This document shows, piece by piece, positions 26,935-36,891 of a DNA stretch of 64,000 nt. The position numbers and the translations under genes were made by a program. Under the pieces are notes generated by a model that made no database searches, was not told the origin of the DNA, and saw nothing but the letters and a program-made list of their open reading frames with translations. Positions within the stretch are counted from its first letter, which is position 1; every line of letters starts with the position of its first letter. This DNA comes from Aeromonas lusitana (GTDB taxonomy: Bacteria; Pseudomonadota; Gammaproteobacteria; Enterobacterales; Aeromonadaceae), in the NCBI RefSeq assembly GCF_002812985.1, contig NZ_PGCP01000010.1, positions 62,001-126,000 of the forward strand, read 5' to 3'.

Positions 26935-27642
26935 TCAGCTGTCGCTGCGCGACTGGTTGGCCCGGCACTGTTTGCCGGGATAACCGGGCAAGGTGCTGGC
27001 CTTGCTGCTGCAGGCCAGCCGCTTGGCCTGGCTCAAGCGATCCCCCAAGTTGGCGGCATTGACCACCTGCCAGTCCATCTGCTGGCCGAGCCAGCTGGCC
27101 CAGGCGAACTCGACGAAGTAGACCTGATCCTTCTTGCTGAAGTAGCCCGCATCCTGCAACTGACCCGCCAGAGTGCGGTAGGGGTAATCCGGCAGCTCGC
27201 CGATGTGCTTTGGCAACTGCTCCGGGGTCAGGGGCTGGCCCTGTTCATCCTTCAACCAGGCCCAGTGGTTGTTCTGCATCTGGCTCCAGAAGTTGGTCTT
27301 GTCCTGCAGCCGGGCGATCACCTTGACCCTGGCCTGCTTCACCCCCTGCTGCCACAGCGCCTTGGTCAGGTGGTGCCTGTCCACCAGCCAGTAGCCGCCG
27401 TCCGGGGCTATGACCACGGGGATCTCTTTTTTCTTCATCAACTTGTCGAGCTGCTCCGCGCTCTTGTCTGCCAGCTCGCGCGCCGTCGCGTCGACCTGCA
27501 ACTGGCCCACCCCGCCCTGGGTCGGGTGCAGCTCAGTGATGCTCACCTCGCACCAGTTCCCGACCTGGCTGGTCGGCTCGCAAGGCGCCAGCGCCCAGGC
27601 ACTCTGGCTCAGGGCGCAGGCCAATAACATCCCTATTCTCAT
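26935..27642 (-). CDS. Exported ParB-like nuclease-domain protein (PF08857 type)
   Basis: A 235-residue protein with a signal peptide (MRIGMLLACALSQSAWA), so it acts outside the cytoplasm and is not a chromosome partition factor. The ParB/Srx-like core has VSITELHPTQGGVGQLQVD and LVDRHHLTKALWQQG, the latter matching the conserved RHH motif of the ParBc_2 family. Function is unknown, and a periplasmic nuclease or phosphotransfer role is only a guess. Confidence 0.75.
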   Translation of the reverse strand: MRIGMLLACALSQSAWALAPCEPTSQVGNWCEVSITELHPTQGGVGQLQVDATARELADKSAEQLDKLMKKKEIPVVIAPDGGYWLVDRHHLTKALWQQGVKQARVKVIARLQDKTNFWSQMQNNHWAWLKDEQGQPLTPEQLPKHIGELPDYPYRTLAGQLQDAGYFSKKDQVYFVEFAWASWLGQQMDWQVVNAANLGDRLSQAKRLACSSKASTLPGYPGKQCRANQSRSDS

Positions 27643-27816
27643 TCTTCACTCCTCTTTCCCGCGACCCGCGCGGAAACCCATAAGATGGCAGCCCCGGATA
27701 TCAGGGGACTCATGCTAGCGGTCTGACCAGCAAAGGGGATATCATGATTCCCCGTCTGTCGGCGAATATTTCTCGCCGAGTTTTCTCCCCGCTTCACACA
27801 ATTTGAAGGATTCGCC

Positions 27817-29421
27817 ATGAAAGGATGGAGCCCCTTGTTGGCCCTGTTGGGCTCTGCTTGTGTCCAGGCCGCCGATGTCCCGCCCGGTACCCAACTCGCC
27901 ACCGACCAGGCCGTCGTGCGTCACCTCAAGGACGAGCCCACCAGCCTGAGCCCGCTCAAACTGGTCGGTCTGCCCGAACTGCAGGTGCTGCGGGATCTCT
28001 ACGAGGGGCTGCTGACCCAGGGGCCGGACGGCAAGGTGCAGCCTGGGGTCGCCCTGCGCTGGGAGAACGAAGGTAATCAGATATTCACGTTCCATCTGCG
28101 ACCGGATGCCCGCTGGTCCAACGGCGACCAGGTCGAGGCCGGCGATTTCGTCTATGGCTGGCGCAAGCTGGTTGATCCGAAAGAAGCCGCCACCTTCGCC
28201 TGGTTCGCCCAGCTCGCCCACTTCAAGAACGTGGACGAGATAGTGGCAGGCAAGCTGGCTCCCGAGACGCTCGGGGTCGAGGTCCTCGATGAGCACACCT
28301 TGCGGATCACGCTCTCCCAGCCGGTCCCCTACTTCCTGAGTCTGCTGACCCACCCCAGCCTGTCGCCGCTGCACAAGGCCAGCATGGAGCAATACGGCAA
28401 CCAGTGGACCCAGCCGGGCAAGCTGGTAGGCAACGGCGCCTTCGTGCTGAGCCATCGGGTGGTGAACGAGCGGCTGGATCTGACCCCGAACCCCTATTAC
28501 TGGGACCGTGCCCACACTGTGCTGACCAAGGTCACCTTCGTGCCCATCAACCAGGAGAGCGCCGCCACCAACCGCTACCTGGCCGGGGATCTGCACATCA
28601 CTGAATCCTTCCCCAAGGAGCAGTACCAGAAGCTGATGAAGCAGATCCCGGGGGAGGTCTATACCCCGGAGCAGCTGGGCACCTATTACTACGCCTTCAA
28701 CACCCAGCGTGCGCCGCTCGATGACGTGCGGGTGCGCAAGGCGCTCTCCTACACCATCGATCGCGGCCTCATCGCCAACAAGGTGCTGGGCACGGGGGAG
28801 AAGCCCGCCTATCACTTCACTCCGGACGTGACCGCCGATTTTGAACCCAAACCGAATCTGCTCTCCACCAGCAGCCAGCCAGAGCTGGACAAGCGGGCCA
28901 AGGCCCTGCTGAAAGAGGCAGGTTATGGCCCGGACAAGCCCCTCAAGCTGACCCTGCTCTACAACACGGCCGAGATCCACAAGAAGATGGCACTGGCCAT
29001 CGCCAACCTGTGGAAGCAGAAGCTCGGCGCCCAGGTCGAGCTCACCAATCAGGAGTGGAAGACCTATCTCGACAGCCGCCAGAGCGGTCAGTTCGAGGTG
29101 ATCCGCTCCTCCTGGGTCGCCGATTACAACGATCCATCCGCCTTCCTCGGCCTCTGGGGCAGCCAGCACAGCGGCAACATGGCCCGCTTCGCCAACCCGG
29201 GCTACGATGCCCTGCTGGCCAAGGCGACCAAGAGTCTGGATGAGCGCGAGCGCGCCAAACTGTTCGATGAGGCCGAGGCCGTACTGCAGGACGAGGCACC
29301 CATCGCCCCCATCTACCAGTACACCAACGCCCGCCTGATCAAGTCCTGGCTCAAGGGCTATCCCATCAACAACCCGGAAGACGTGGCCTACAGCCGTCAG
29401 CTCTACCTCATCAAGCACTGA
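27817..29421 (+). CDS. Oligopeptide ABC transporter substrate-binding protein
   Basis: A 534-residue periplasmic binding protein of the OppA/MppA family. A signal peptide of about 19 residues ends VQA. Family signatures are LKDEPTSLSPLKLVG and TFHLRPDARWSNGDQVEAGDFVYGWRKLVDP near residue 100, and YYYAFNTQRAPLDDVRVRKALSYTIDR near 290. AGGA lies 7 bases before ATG. No oppBCDF genes are adjacent, so this is an orphan binding protein that may serve a distant permease or wall-peptide recycling. Confidence 0.9.
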   Translation: MKGWSPLLALLGSACVQAADVPPGTQLATDQAVVRHLKDEPTSLSPLKLVGLPELQVLRDLYEGLLTQGPDGKVQPGVALRWENEGNQIFTFHLRPDARWSNGDQVEAGDFVYGWRKLVDPKEAATFAWFAQLAHFKNVDEIVAGKLAPETLGVEVLDEHTLRITLSQPVPYFLSLLTHPSLSPLHKASMEQYGNQWTQPGKLVGNGAFVLSHRVVNERLDLTPNPYYWDRAHTVLTKVTFVPINQESAATNRYLAGDLHITESFPKEQYQKLMKQIPGEVYTPEQLGTYYYAFNTQRAPLDDVRVRKALSYTIDRGLIANKVLGTGEKPAYHFTPDVTADFEPKPNLLSTSSQPELDKRAKALLKEAGYGPDKPLKLTLLYNTAEIHKKMALAIANLWKQKLGAQVELTNQEWKTYLDSRQSGQFEVIRSSWVADYNDPSAFLGLWGSQHSGNMARFANPGYDALLAKATKSLDERERAKLFDEAEAVLQDEAPIAPIYQYTNARLIKSWLKGYPINNPEDVAYSRQLYLIKH

Positions 29422-29444
29422 TCTCCCTCATCAGATGCCGACAC

Positions 29445-29471
29445 CATGGGGCCAGCCTGGCTGGCCCCATG
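29445..29471 (+). terminator. Hairpin after the oligopeptide-binding gene
   Basis: A perfect 11-bp stem CATGGGGCCAG/CTGGCCCCATG with a 5-base loop, 23 bases after the stop. No T run follows, so it may stabilise the mRNA end rather than terminate. Confidence 0.45.
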
Positions 29472-29547
29472 TAAGCACTGTCCCTATACCCTTTATCGAC
29501 ATAGAATGCTGCCTTTCTGCCGCCCTTATCCGTTGAATCTCTTTTGT

Positions 29548-29847
29548 ATGCGCCTTTTATTCCTGATCCTGCTGTTCTCGACCCTGCCCGCCAGGGCCGC
29601 CACCGAAGCCGAATGCCAGCAGGCCTTCGTCGAGTGGATGCTGAGCCAGCAACAGCAGTTCAGCGATCGCAAGGCCAGCAAGATGGTACGGCGCAACGCC
29701 GAACGCGCCATCGATCAGGCCCGAGGCGAATACGCCAAACAGGAGAGTTTCTGCCAGGCCATGGCCCTGGTCTCCCGCGATCAGACAGCAGATCCTCGCT
29801 TCAAGCCGAGAACCGGGGAGATCCACGACTTTACCTCCCGTCGCTGA
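29548..29847 (+). CDS. Hypothetical exported protein, 99 residues
   Basis: It starts MRLLFLILLFSTLPARAATE, a clear signal peptide with cleavage after ARA. The mature part is short, helical and charged, with two cysteines (ECQQAFVEWML and SFCQAMALV) that could pair. No family is recognised. The ribosome-binding site is weak. It follows the oligopeptide-binding gene on the same strand after a hairpin. Confidence 0.6.
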   Translation: MRLLFLILLFSTLPARAATEAECQQAFVEWMLSQQQQFSDRKASKMVRRNAERAIDQARGEYAKQESFCQAMALVSRDQTADPRFKPRTGEIHDFTSRR

Positions 29848-30009
29848 GCCCGGAATCGACTTCCCATCTACCACTTTTCCGCCCTCCCAGTGTCGATTAA
29901 TTGACCTAAGCCAAGATGGGCTTACCCCCCGCATCTACAATGAAGCCGTAACAAGCACGCACAATAAAAACAAATTTATCAGTTACTTGGCTCAAATCAG
30001 GATGCGCAC

Positions 30010-31569
30010 ATGACCACAACCCAAGGAGAAGGGGAGATACGTTTCCCCGACCAGATATCACTGATCTCGACCACGGATCCCAGCAGCCACATCACCTATG
30101 CCAACCAGCACTTCTGCGACGTGGCAGGCTACAGTGCCAGCGAGATGGAGGGCGTCCCCCACAACCTGGTGCGCCACCCGGACATGCCCAAGATTGCCTT
30201 TGCCGACATGTGGCGCCGCTTGCAGCAAGGCAAGAGCTGGATGGGGCTGGTGAAGAATCGCGCCAAGAGCGGCCAGTTCTACTGGGTCAACGCCTATGTC
30301 ACCCCCATCCTCGACGACCAGCAGCAGATCATCGAGTACCAGTCGGTGCGCACCCGCCCGAGCGAACAGGACATCGCCTGGGCGGATCAACTTTATGCCC
30401 GCATCCGGGCCGGCAAGGCCCTGCCCTGGCTGAGCCGTTTCAATCTGGAGCCTGGCCTGCTCACTCTGCTGCTATCAGGCACGGCCCTGCTCGGGCTGGC
30501 GGTCACCCTGCTCACCGGCCAACCCGGCTGGAGCGGGATCGCCCTGCTCTGCCTGCTGGGCCAGATGGCCCATGGCTGGCAGCTGCAACAACGGCTGGCG
30601 CGCCTGCTGGCCAGCGCAGGTGAAGAGCTGGGCACCCCGCTCTGCCAGGTACTCTATACCAGGCGACGGGACAGTCTGGGGGCCATCGAGCTGCTGCTGC
30701 GCATGAAGAAGGCCGAACTCAGGGCCGTAGTGGGCCGCAGCGCCGACACCAACCAGCAGATCCTGCAGGCCGCCGAGGATGACAGGGGGCATATCCAGAC
30801 CATAGACACCCACCTGCAGCAGCAACGCGCCCAGAGTGAGCAGCTGGCCGCCGCCATCACGCAAATGAGTCACTCCATACGCGACGTGGCCAACAACGCC
30901 CATCAGGCCAATGCCTTGGTGGGCGAGGTGCAGCAGGTCTCCATCAGCGGTCAACAGGCGCTGGCCACCACCCAGTCCTCTGTCGACCGGCTCCATCACG
31001 AGCTGGATGCAAGCCAGGGCGTGCTGGCCCGCCTGACCCAGGACAGCCAGAAGATCAGCGGGATCCTGGAGGTGATAGGCCAGATAGCGGATCAGACCAA
31101 TTTGCTCTCCCTCAACGCGGCCATAGAAGCGGCGCGGGCCGGCGAACAGGGCAGAGGCTTTGCCGTGGTGGCCGACGAGATCCGGGCCCTGGCCCAGAAG
31201 ACCCGCAGCTCCACCGGCGAGATCAGCGACATGATAGGGGCGCTGCAGCAGAGCACCCAGCAGCTGTCAGACGGCATGCGCCAGGGGGCCCAGACCTCGG
31301 CCCTGTGTCAGCAGCACATGGGCGCCACCGCCGAGGTGCTCGACCAGATCAACCGGATGCTGGCCCAGGTGACCCACACCAGCGACGAGATAGCCCAGGC
31401 GGTCAGCCAGCAGGCGGATGTCACCAGCACCCTGGATCAGGGGATCCAGCAGATCCATCAGCTGGCCAACCATACTGCCGACAGCAGCCAGCAGGCGCTG
31501 GACGGCATCACCCTCTTGGTGGAGCGGCTGCAAAACCTCTCTCGCCTGATCAACCAGTTCCACGACTAG
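30010..31569 (+). CDS. PAS-domain methyl-accepting chemotaxis receptor (Aer-like)
   Basis: A 519-residue receptor with an N-terminal cytoplasmic PAS domain (about 20-115, [24 protein letters not shown] and [19 protein letters not shown], typical of Aer FAD-binding PAS). Two membrane segments follow (about 150-190), and a C-terminal MCP signalling domain with the hairpin tip [20 protein letters not shown]. No HAMP is obvious. It probably senses redox or oxygen state for aerotaxis. AGGA lies 8 bases before ATG. Monocistronic. Confidence 0.9.
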   Translation: MTTTQGEGEIRFPDQISLISTTDPSSHITYANQHFCDVAGYSASEMEGVPHNLVRHPDMPKIAFADMWRRLQQGKSWMGLVKNRAKSGQFYWVNAYVTPILDDQQQIIEYQSVRTRPSEQDIAWADQLYARIRAGKALPWLSRFNLEPGLLTLLLSGTALLGLAVTLLTGQPGWSGIALLCLLGQMAHGWQLQQRLARLLASAGEELGTPLCQVLYTRRRDSLGAIELLLRMKKAELRAVVGRSADTNQQILQAAEDDRGHIQTIDTHLQQQRAQSEQLAAAITQMSHSIRDVANNAHQANALVGEVQQVSISGQQALATTQSSVDRLHHELDASQGVLARLTQDSQKISGILEVIGQIADQTNLLSLNAAIEAARAGEQGRGFAVVADEIRALAQKTRSSTGEISDMIGALQQSTQQLSDGMRQGAQTSALCQQHMGATAEVLDQINRMLAQVTHTSDEIAQAVSQQADVTSTLDQGIQQIHQLANHTADSSQQALDGITLLVERLQNLSRLINQFHD

Positions 31570-31739
31570 CCCTGCCCGGGGCGCGACCGCGCGCCCCATC
31601 TCCATCAAGATCAATCCTTTTTGGCTGACGCTCCCCATATGGGGCCTTACATTTATTTGTAACAAAAATGTAAATGAAATGACCTCTGTGCCCGCCATAA
31701 CAGTCACTTTCCAACGTGCCTCGACCAAAAAGGACTTAG

Positions 31740-33059
31740 ATGATGCACCTGCCCCCTCGTTACACCGCCCTGATCTTCGCCGCTTCCCTGCCATTGCAGG
31801 CCCTGGCCGATACCGATGTCTACCTCACCAACAACGGCCCGGAGCCACTGCAACTGGAGATCCGCCAGGGCGGCAGCGGCCAGTTGCAGCAAGGCAGCCA
31901 GTGGACCCAGCACAGGACTGAGCTCGGCCCCTGGGAGAGCGCCATGGTGCTCAGCTTCAACCGCTACGAGGGGGTGAAAGCGGGCAAGAACTATCTGTTC
32001 GAGACCCGGATCACCACCCCTAGCGGTGACACCTATCGCCTCAACCAGCTGATGGAAGGCACCTGGTGGAACACCACCTTGCAACACGGCGGCGAGACCC
32101 CCACTGGCGCCTCCGGCTGGCAGAGCGATCGCGCCATCCATCGCCTCGCCGGACCCCAGGAGCTCGCCTTCGCCGCCAAGTTCACCGGCCGCTACGACGA
32201 TCTGCACTATATGCTGACCCCGCCCAAGCGAGTGGAACAGCCGGAACCCGCCGAGAACAGATTGAAGATCGCCAGCTACAACGTCTGGGCCCTGCCGGTG
32301 ATCGCCTCCAGCATAGGCGAGCGGCTGACCCTGCTGCCCGACTACCTCAAGGGCTATGACGCCCTGCTGCTGCAGGAGGTGTTCGACGGCCGCCGCGAAG
32401 GCTTCCTGCAGGCCCTGGCCAAGGAGTATCCCTATCAGACCAAGGTACTCGACAAGCCGGGGGTCAACATTCACGACGGCGGCGTGGTGATCGTCAGCCG
32501 CTACCCCATAGTGCGGGAGGCCCAGCTGGTCTACCCCCAGTGCACAGGCACCGACTGCTTCGCGGACAAGGGCGTGATGTACGCCGAGGTGATCAAGGGG
32601 GGCAAGGCCTGGCACCTGTTTGCCACCCACACCGCCAGCTTCGATACCGACGAGGCGCGCAGGCTGCGCCAGATCCAGTTCGGCCAAATTCGCGCCCTAG
32701 CCGCCAGCCTCAAGATCCCGGCCACGGATACCGTCATCTACGGCGGCGACTTCAACGTCAACAAGCGCAAGTTCGCCGATGACTACGCCAACATGTTGGC
32801 CAACCTCAATGCCCATGAGCCCGCCTACGGCGGCTATACCGAGGCGACCTTCGACCCCAGGCTCAACCCCTATGCCGGCGGCCCCCTCTCCGGTGGCGCC
32901 AACGTCGAATACCTGGACTATCTGGTGGTGAGCCGGGAATACGGCGCCGCCAGCCATAACCTCAACAGCGTCTGGATCCCGCGCTCCAGCGATGCCAGCC
33001 TCTGGCCTGCCAGCAACCTCTCGGATCACTTCCCGGTCAAGGGAGAGATAGCCCGATGA
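31740..33059 (+). CDS. Secreted sphingomyelinase (EEP-family phosphodiesterase)
   Basis: A 439-residue exported enzyme. After the signal peptide (ALA, about residue 23) comes an extra beta-rich domain (about 24-165), then an endonuclease/exonuclease/phosphatase domain with LKIASYNVWALP, LLLQEVFDG, THTASFDTD, YGGDFNVNK and the final LSDHFPV. These match the metal-binding Glu, Asp/Asn and catalytic His pairs of bacterial neutral sphingomyelinases. AGGA lies 6 bases before ATG. It overlaps the next gene by 4 bases. It is a likely hemolysin or virulence factor. Confidence 0.85.
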   Translation: MMHLPPRYTALIFAASLPLQALADTDVYLTNNGPEPLQLEIRQGGSGQLQQGSQWTQHRTELGPWESAMVLSFNRYEGVKAGKNYLFETRITTPSGDTYRLNQLMEGTWWNTTLQHGGETPTGASGWQSDRAIHRLAGPQELAFAAKFTGRYDDLHYMLTPPKRVEQPEPAENRLKIASYNVWALPVIASSIGERLTLLPDYLKGYDALLLQEVFDGRREGFLQALAKEYPYQTKVLDKPGVNIHDGGVVIVSRYPIVREAQLVYPQCTGTDCFADKGVMYAEVIKGGKAWHLFATHTASFDTDEARRLRQIQFGQIRALAASLKIPATDTVIYGGDFNVNKRKFADDYANMLANLNAHEPAYGGYTEATFDPRLNPYAGGPLSGGANVEYLDYLVVSREYGAASHNLNSVWIPRSSDASLWPASNLSDHFPVKGEIAR

Positions 33060-33850
33060 GACGGCGCTACTGGGTATTGGCCCTGGCCATAGTGCCGCTG
33101 GTGTTGCTCAACCTCATCTGGCAGGACGAGCCAGTTGCCTCAACGAGAACCGAGGCCAGCCAGGGCAGCGCCAGTCCGCAGCAGGCGATGTCTGCGCCCT
33201 CCAAGCCCATCTCGGCAGATGCGCCATCGTCTGTGGCCACCAGCAGCCAGACGCCCGCCCAGGCTCCGGCCCCCAGTTGGCGGGCACTGCCACAAGAGGC
33301 CGAGGAGCGACTCGCCAGTGAGATTCAGGAGAGCGACCAGCCGCTGGATGAGCGACTGGAGAACCTGAGAACGGTGGAGGGCCAGTGGCCGAGCGAAGGG
33401 GAGAGCCTGACCCTGCTGCAGGGGCGCTATGCCGAGGCGCTGGAACAGCTGGCCAGCGAGAGCGAACAACTGACTCTGACCGAGCGGCTGGCCGCCCTGA
33501 CCCAATTGCAGGACGCGTGGGCGACGCAATACCCGGATCTGGCGGCGGAGCTGTTCAACCCGGACGCCCGCTTGCTGCAGGCGCGCCAGTTGTGGGGGGA
33601 TGAGGAGCTCGAAACCCTGGCCCGTCACTTCCTGCCCGCCGAGCGGGCCGAGGCCAGCCTCGGCTTTGCCAAGGCGCGCCAGCAGCAACTGGATCAACGC
33701 GGCCGCTATCAGCAGCAGCTGGCCGAGCTGGAACAACAGTTGGTGGCGAGCCAGGGAGACATGGATTCAGTGCGCTGGCAACAGCACAGGGAGGAGGTGC
33801 TGGGCCAGTTCAGGCGCGACTTCTTCGCCCAGGAGCAAACCAGCCCCTGA
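33056..33850 (+). CDS. Membrane-anchored lipase-chaperone-like protein
   Basis: A 264-residue protein with one N-terminal membrane anchor (YWVLALAIVPLVLLNLIW), a Ser/Pro/Ala-rich linker (about 30-75), then a long, charged helical region rich in Gln and Leu. This architecture matches lipase-specific foldases (Lif), including an ending like LGQFRRDFFAQE. The canonical Lif motif RxxFDY is not visible and the protein is shorter than usual. ATGA overlap with the sphingomyelinase stop argues that it folds or exports that enzyme. Confidence 0.6.
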   Translation: MRRRYWVLALAIVPLVLLNLIWQDEPVASTRTEASQGSASPQQAMSAPSKPISADAPSSVATSSQTPAQAPAPSWRALPQEAEERLASEIQESDQPLDERLENLRTVEGQWPSEGESLTLLQGRYAEALEQLASESEQLTLTERLAALTQLQDAWATQYPDLAAELFNPDARLLQARQLWGDEELETLARHFLPAERAEASLGFAKARQQQLDQRGRYQQQLAELEQQLVASQGDMDSVRWQQHREEVLGQFRRDFFAQEQTSP

Positions 33851-33880
33851 TACCAGAGGCGCCGACACCCACAGATAGAA

Positions 33881-33908
33881 GAAGGGCCCGTATGCGGGCC
33901 CTTCTCTT
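33881..33908. terminator. Hairpin between convergent genes
   Basis: A 10-bp stem GAAGGGCCCG/CGGGCCCTTC with a TATG loop between the chaperone-like gene and the phosphatase gene. T-rich but interrupted tails flank it on both strands. Confidence 0.6.
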
Positions 33909-33922
33909 GTCACTCAACCCTA

Positions 33923-35428
33923 TCAGGCCAGGGGATAGCTGGCATCCAGCCCGTTCTCGCAGCGCCAGTTGGCCCACAGCTTGCCGTCCGTGCCCATCTG
34001 CAGGGTGGCGAAATTGCGGGTGCGCAGGTAGACGGGGGCGCCGAACGGCTTGATGAGCTCGGTGCGGATCAGCCGGCTCTCGTCCAGGTACTCGGGGTTG
34101 TCGTTGGTCATGGCGAGGATCCCCATCCACTGGAACTGGGTCGGACAGGGATGGACTATGCCGGAGGAGACCAGCTGGTGCAGGTTCAATACCCCCTCCC
34201 GCTTGTCCTGAATGACCCCGAGACAGCCTACGTGCACATCCCCTGACAGGATCAGGGTCTTGGGCTCCAGGCTGCTGCCCTTATCCGCCTTGGCGTTCTT
34301 GCGCCGCAACCTGGCATTGTCCAAGAGCCGCATGATGAGGCGCGCCCGCTCCCCCTCGTGGGCCTTGGCACGCCAGTGATCCTTGAGATCATCGGTCAGC
34401 TCCTCCTCCCAGGGGGTCGCATCCAGCGCCGCTTCGCTGAAGGAGAAGTCCCGATAGACCACGGGCACCCCCGTCATGACCAGCAGGTCCCCGCTGCTGC
34501 AACCCGCCAGCGCCTCGTTGACCTGATCCCACTGGGCTCGGCTCATCACCTGGGTCAGGGTACGGGTGGCGCGGTTGTCCAGGGCCAGGATCTGGTAGCC
34601 CCGAAAGCCGAGCCGCCAGGAGTGATGGCCCAGACTCTTGTCCAGCAGCGCCGTGTTGGCGCCGGTGCGCAGCTGGAACAGCCGGAAATATTTGGCGGCG
34701 GCGGCATAGATGGCCTGATAGACCTCGCAGCCCTGCAAGTCAGCTGGGTAGCTGCCCCAGCCATCGAAGATGTCGTGATCGTCCCACATCATGGCGCTCG
34801 GCACACGGGCCAGCATGAAGGCGACCTCAAGGCGGCCCCACTGCTTGCAGTAGAGCTCGCAATAGAAGCGGTCCAGCTGCTCCACCATGGCCCGGGTCGC
34901 CTTGCGCTTGACCTTCTCCGCCCTGTCCAGCTCGTTCCAAGCCTTGATGGTCGGCACCGAGGTCCAGAGGGAGTCCGCATAGACCTGATCACCCCCCATC
35001 AGCAGCAGGGAGAAGGGATGTGCCTTGTGCTCCGCGGCCAACTTGTCCCACATGGCATAAGGGGCCGGGGTGGAGGTGAGCAGCTTGAAATCGGAGAAAC
35101 CGTTGCAGGAGGCGTAGCCTATCAGCACATTCTCTTTCTTTCCTGGCAGATAAAACTGCCATTTATCGTATCCACCGAGATCTTGTGCTGGCATGTCGTC
35201 CAGCAGGATCTCGTAGTCGATGGTCGTGCCGGCCTTGCTCTTGGGGCTCGCCTGCCAGACGAGCCGCCAGAAAGCGCCTTTCGGAGTGTCCGCCTGCTTG
35301 CTGGCGGCCAGCACCTCGCCGTTGATCCTCACGGCCGCACTCTTGCAACCGGCCTCCGTCATGAAGCAGAGGCTGTATTGGGTCTCTGATTCGAGCCCGA
35401 GCAAGGGCCCCATTACCAGACTGGTCAT
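33923..35428 (-). CDS. PhoD-like metallophosphatase
   Basis: A 501-residue phosphatase of the PhoD-like metallophosphoesterase family. Metal-binding motifs are LLMGGDQVYADSLW near residue 170, VPSAMMWDDHDIFDGWGSYP near 225, and LILSGDVHVGCLG near 400. It lacks an obvious signal peptide or twin-arginine motif, unlike secreted PhoD, so it may be cytoplasmic. GGAGG lies 8 bases before the chosen ATG, and the nine codons upstream were trimmed. Confidence 0.85.
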   Translation of the reverse strand: MTSLVMGPLLGLESETQYSLCFMTEAGCKSAAVRINGEVLAASKQADTPKGAFWRLVWQASPKSKAGTTIDYEILLDDMPAQDLGGYDKWQFYLPGKKENVLIGYASCNGFSDFKLLTSTPAPYAMWDKLAAEHKAHPFSLLLMGGDQVYADSLWTSVPTIKAWNELDRAEKVKRKATRAMVEQLDRFYCELYCKQWGRLEVAFMLARVPSAMMWDDHDIFDGWGSYPADLQGCEVYQAIYAAAAKYFRLFQLRTGANTALLDKSLGHHSWRLGFRGYQILALDNRATRTLTQVMSRAQWDQVNEALAGCSSGDLLVMTGVPVVYRDFSFSEAALDATPWEEELTDDLKDHWRAKAHEGERARLIMRLLDNARLRRKNAKADKGSSLEPKTLILSGDVHVGCLGVIQDKREGVLNLHQLVSSGIVHPCPTQFQWMGILAMTNDNPEYLDESRLIRTELIKPFGAPVYLRTRNFATLQMGTDGKLWANWRCENGLDASYPLA

Positions 35429-35515
35429 TCGTGATCCCTCCATGGTGAAACCCATGGAGCATAGCGAAGAGAGCGCTATTTGATACTGACCAGCTGGGCA
35501 AGCAGAAGGTGGGGG

Positions 35516-36736
35516 TTAGCTTCTGCCCTTGAACTGCTTGACGCTGCGCTTGTTGGCGGTGCGCCGGTTCGCCTGCTTGTCCCGGGGCGAGCGTTTACTC
35601 TCGCCGCTGGCGGGCACGTCCGTGACCGGGAAGCCGGGCAGCTCGGCCAGCGGCAAGTCACGGCCGGTCAGGGTGCGGATGGCGGCCAGGGTATCGGCCT
35701 CGCCGTGGCAGACCAGCGAGAGCGCGAGCCCGGCACGTCCGGCACGGGCGGTGCGCCCGACCCTGTGCACATAGACGGGAGCACTAGGGGGCAGGTCCAG
35801 GTTGATCACCACGGGCAGCGCCTCCACATGGATGCCGCGGGCCATCAGATCCGTAGCCACCAGCACCCGCACCTTGCCGCTCTTGAAATCCCCGAGCGCC
35901 TGCTCCCGTACCGCCTGCTCCTTGTCCCCGTGCAGAGCCGCCACCGCAATGCCCGCCTTGGCGAGCTTGCGGGCGACCCCGTCGGCATCGTCCCTGGCGC
36001 TGATAAACACCAGCACCTGAGACCAGTCCTGTTCTTTCAACAAGGCGATGAGCGCCGGCACCTTGCCGCTCTTGTTGACCAGATAGAGCCGCTCCTCGAT
36101 ATCTTCCACCAGGCTGTTGGCCGGGTTCGCCTCGAGGCGTTTTGGCGCTCGCAGCAGCCCGGTGGCCAGGGTCTCCAGCTCGGGCGGCAGGGTGGCGGAG
36201 AAGAGCAGGGTCTGGCGCTCGGCGGGCATTCCATTCATCAGCCACTGGATGTCGGGCCAGAAGCCCATTTCCAGCAGGCGATCCGCCTCATCCAGCACCA
36301 GCAGCCGCAATGCATCCAGGGTCACTATGTGCTGGGTCAGCAGATCCCGCAGCCGCCCCGGCGTCGCCACCAGCAACTGGGGAGCCTTGGCCAGTTCTGT
36401 CTGTTGCTGCCCCTGCTCCACCCCGCCACACAGGGTCACCAGGCCGAGACCCTGCGCCTCGGCCAGCCCTTGCAGGGCCACGCTCACCTGAGCCGCCAGC
36501 TCGCGAGTCGGCACCAGCACCAAGCCCTGCACCTGTGGCTGCGCCGGGTTCAGTCGTTGCAACAGCGGCAGCCCGAATGCCAGCGTCTTGCCACTGCCGG
36601 TCTGGGCCAGCGCCAGCACGTCATCACCCGCCAGCACGGCCGGAATGGCCAGTTGCTGGATAGGCGTCGGCGTTTGCAGGGTGTCAGGCAGGGCGGCCAG
36701 CAAGCTGGCGTCGAGGGCAAATTCGTTAAAGGTCAT
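35516..36736 (-). CDS. DEAD-box ATP-dependent RNA helicase
   Basis: A 406-residue RhlE/DbpA-like helicase with Q motif (TPTPIQQLAIPAVLAGDD), motif I AQTGSGKT, motif II VLDEADRLLEMGFWPD, motif III SAT and motif VI HRVGRTARAGR. A short basic tail ends KRSVKQFKGRS. The chosen ATG (MTFNEFALDA) matches the family start. It probably aids rRNA or mRNA remodelling. No RNA-binding C-terminal domain of DbpA is visible, so I leave the symbol blank. Confidence 0.9.
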   Translation of the reverse strand: MTFNEFALDASLLAALPDTLQTPTPIQQLAIPAVLAGDDVLALAQTGSGKTLAFGLPLLQRLNPAQPQVQGLVLVPTRELAAQVSVALQGLAEAQGLGLVTLCGGVEQGQQQTELAKAPQLLVATPGRLRDLLTQHIVTLDALRLLVLDEADRLLEMGFWPDIQWLMNGMPAERQTLLFSATLPPELETLATGLLRAPKRLEANPANSLVEDIEERLYLVNKSGKVPALIALLKEQDWSQVLVFISARDDADGVARKLAKAGIAVAALHGDKEQAVREQALGDFKSGKVRVLVATDLMARGIHVEALPVVINLDLPPSAPVYVHRVGRTARAGRAGLALSLVCHGEADTLAAIRTLTGRDLPLAELPGFPVTDVPASGESKRSPRDKQANRRTANKRSVKQFKGRS

Positions 36737-36891
36737 GGCGCTACAAGGTGAAGACAAGTGGGAGGCGAAGTCTAGCCAGCGACCGCCAATCAGTGCAACC
36801 GTCATGGACAATCCAGAGGCATTATGTTGTTCTTTTCATCAATTCCCTGGGCGACCTGGCTGTCGTCATTCCCGCAAAGGAGCAAAGAAAG

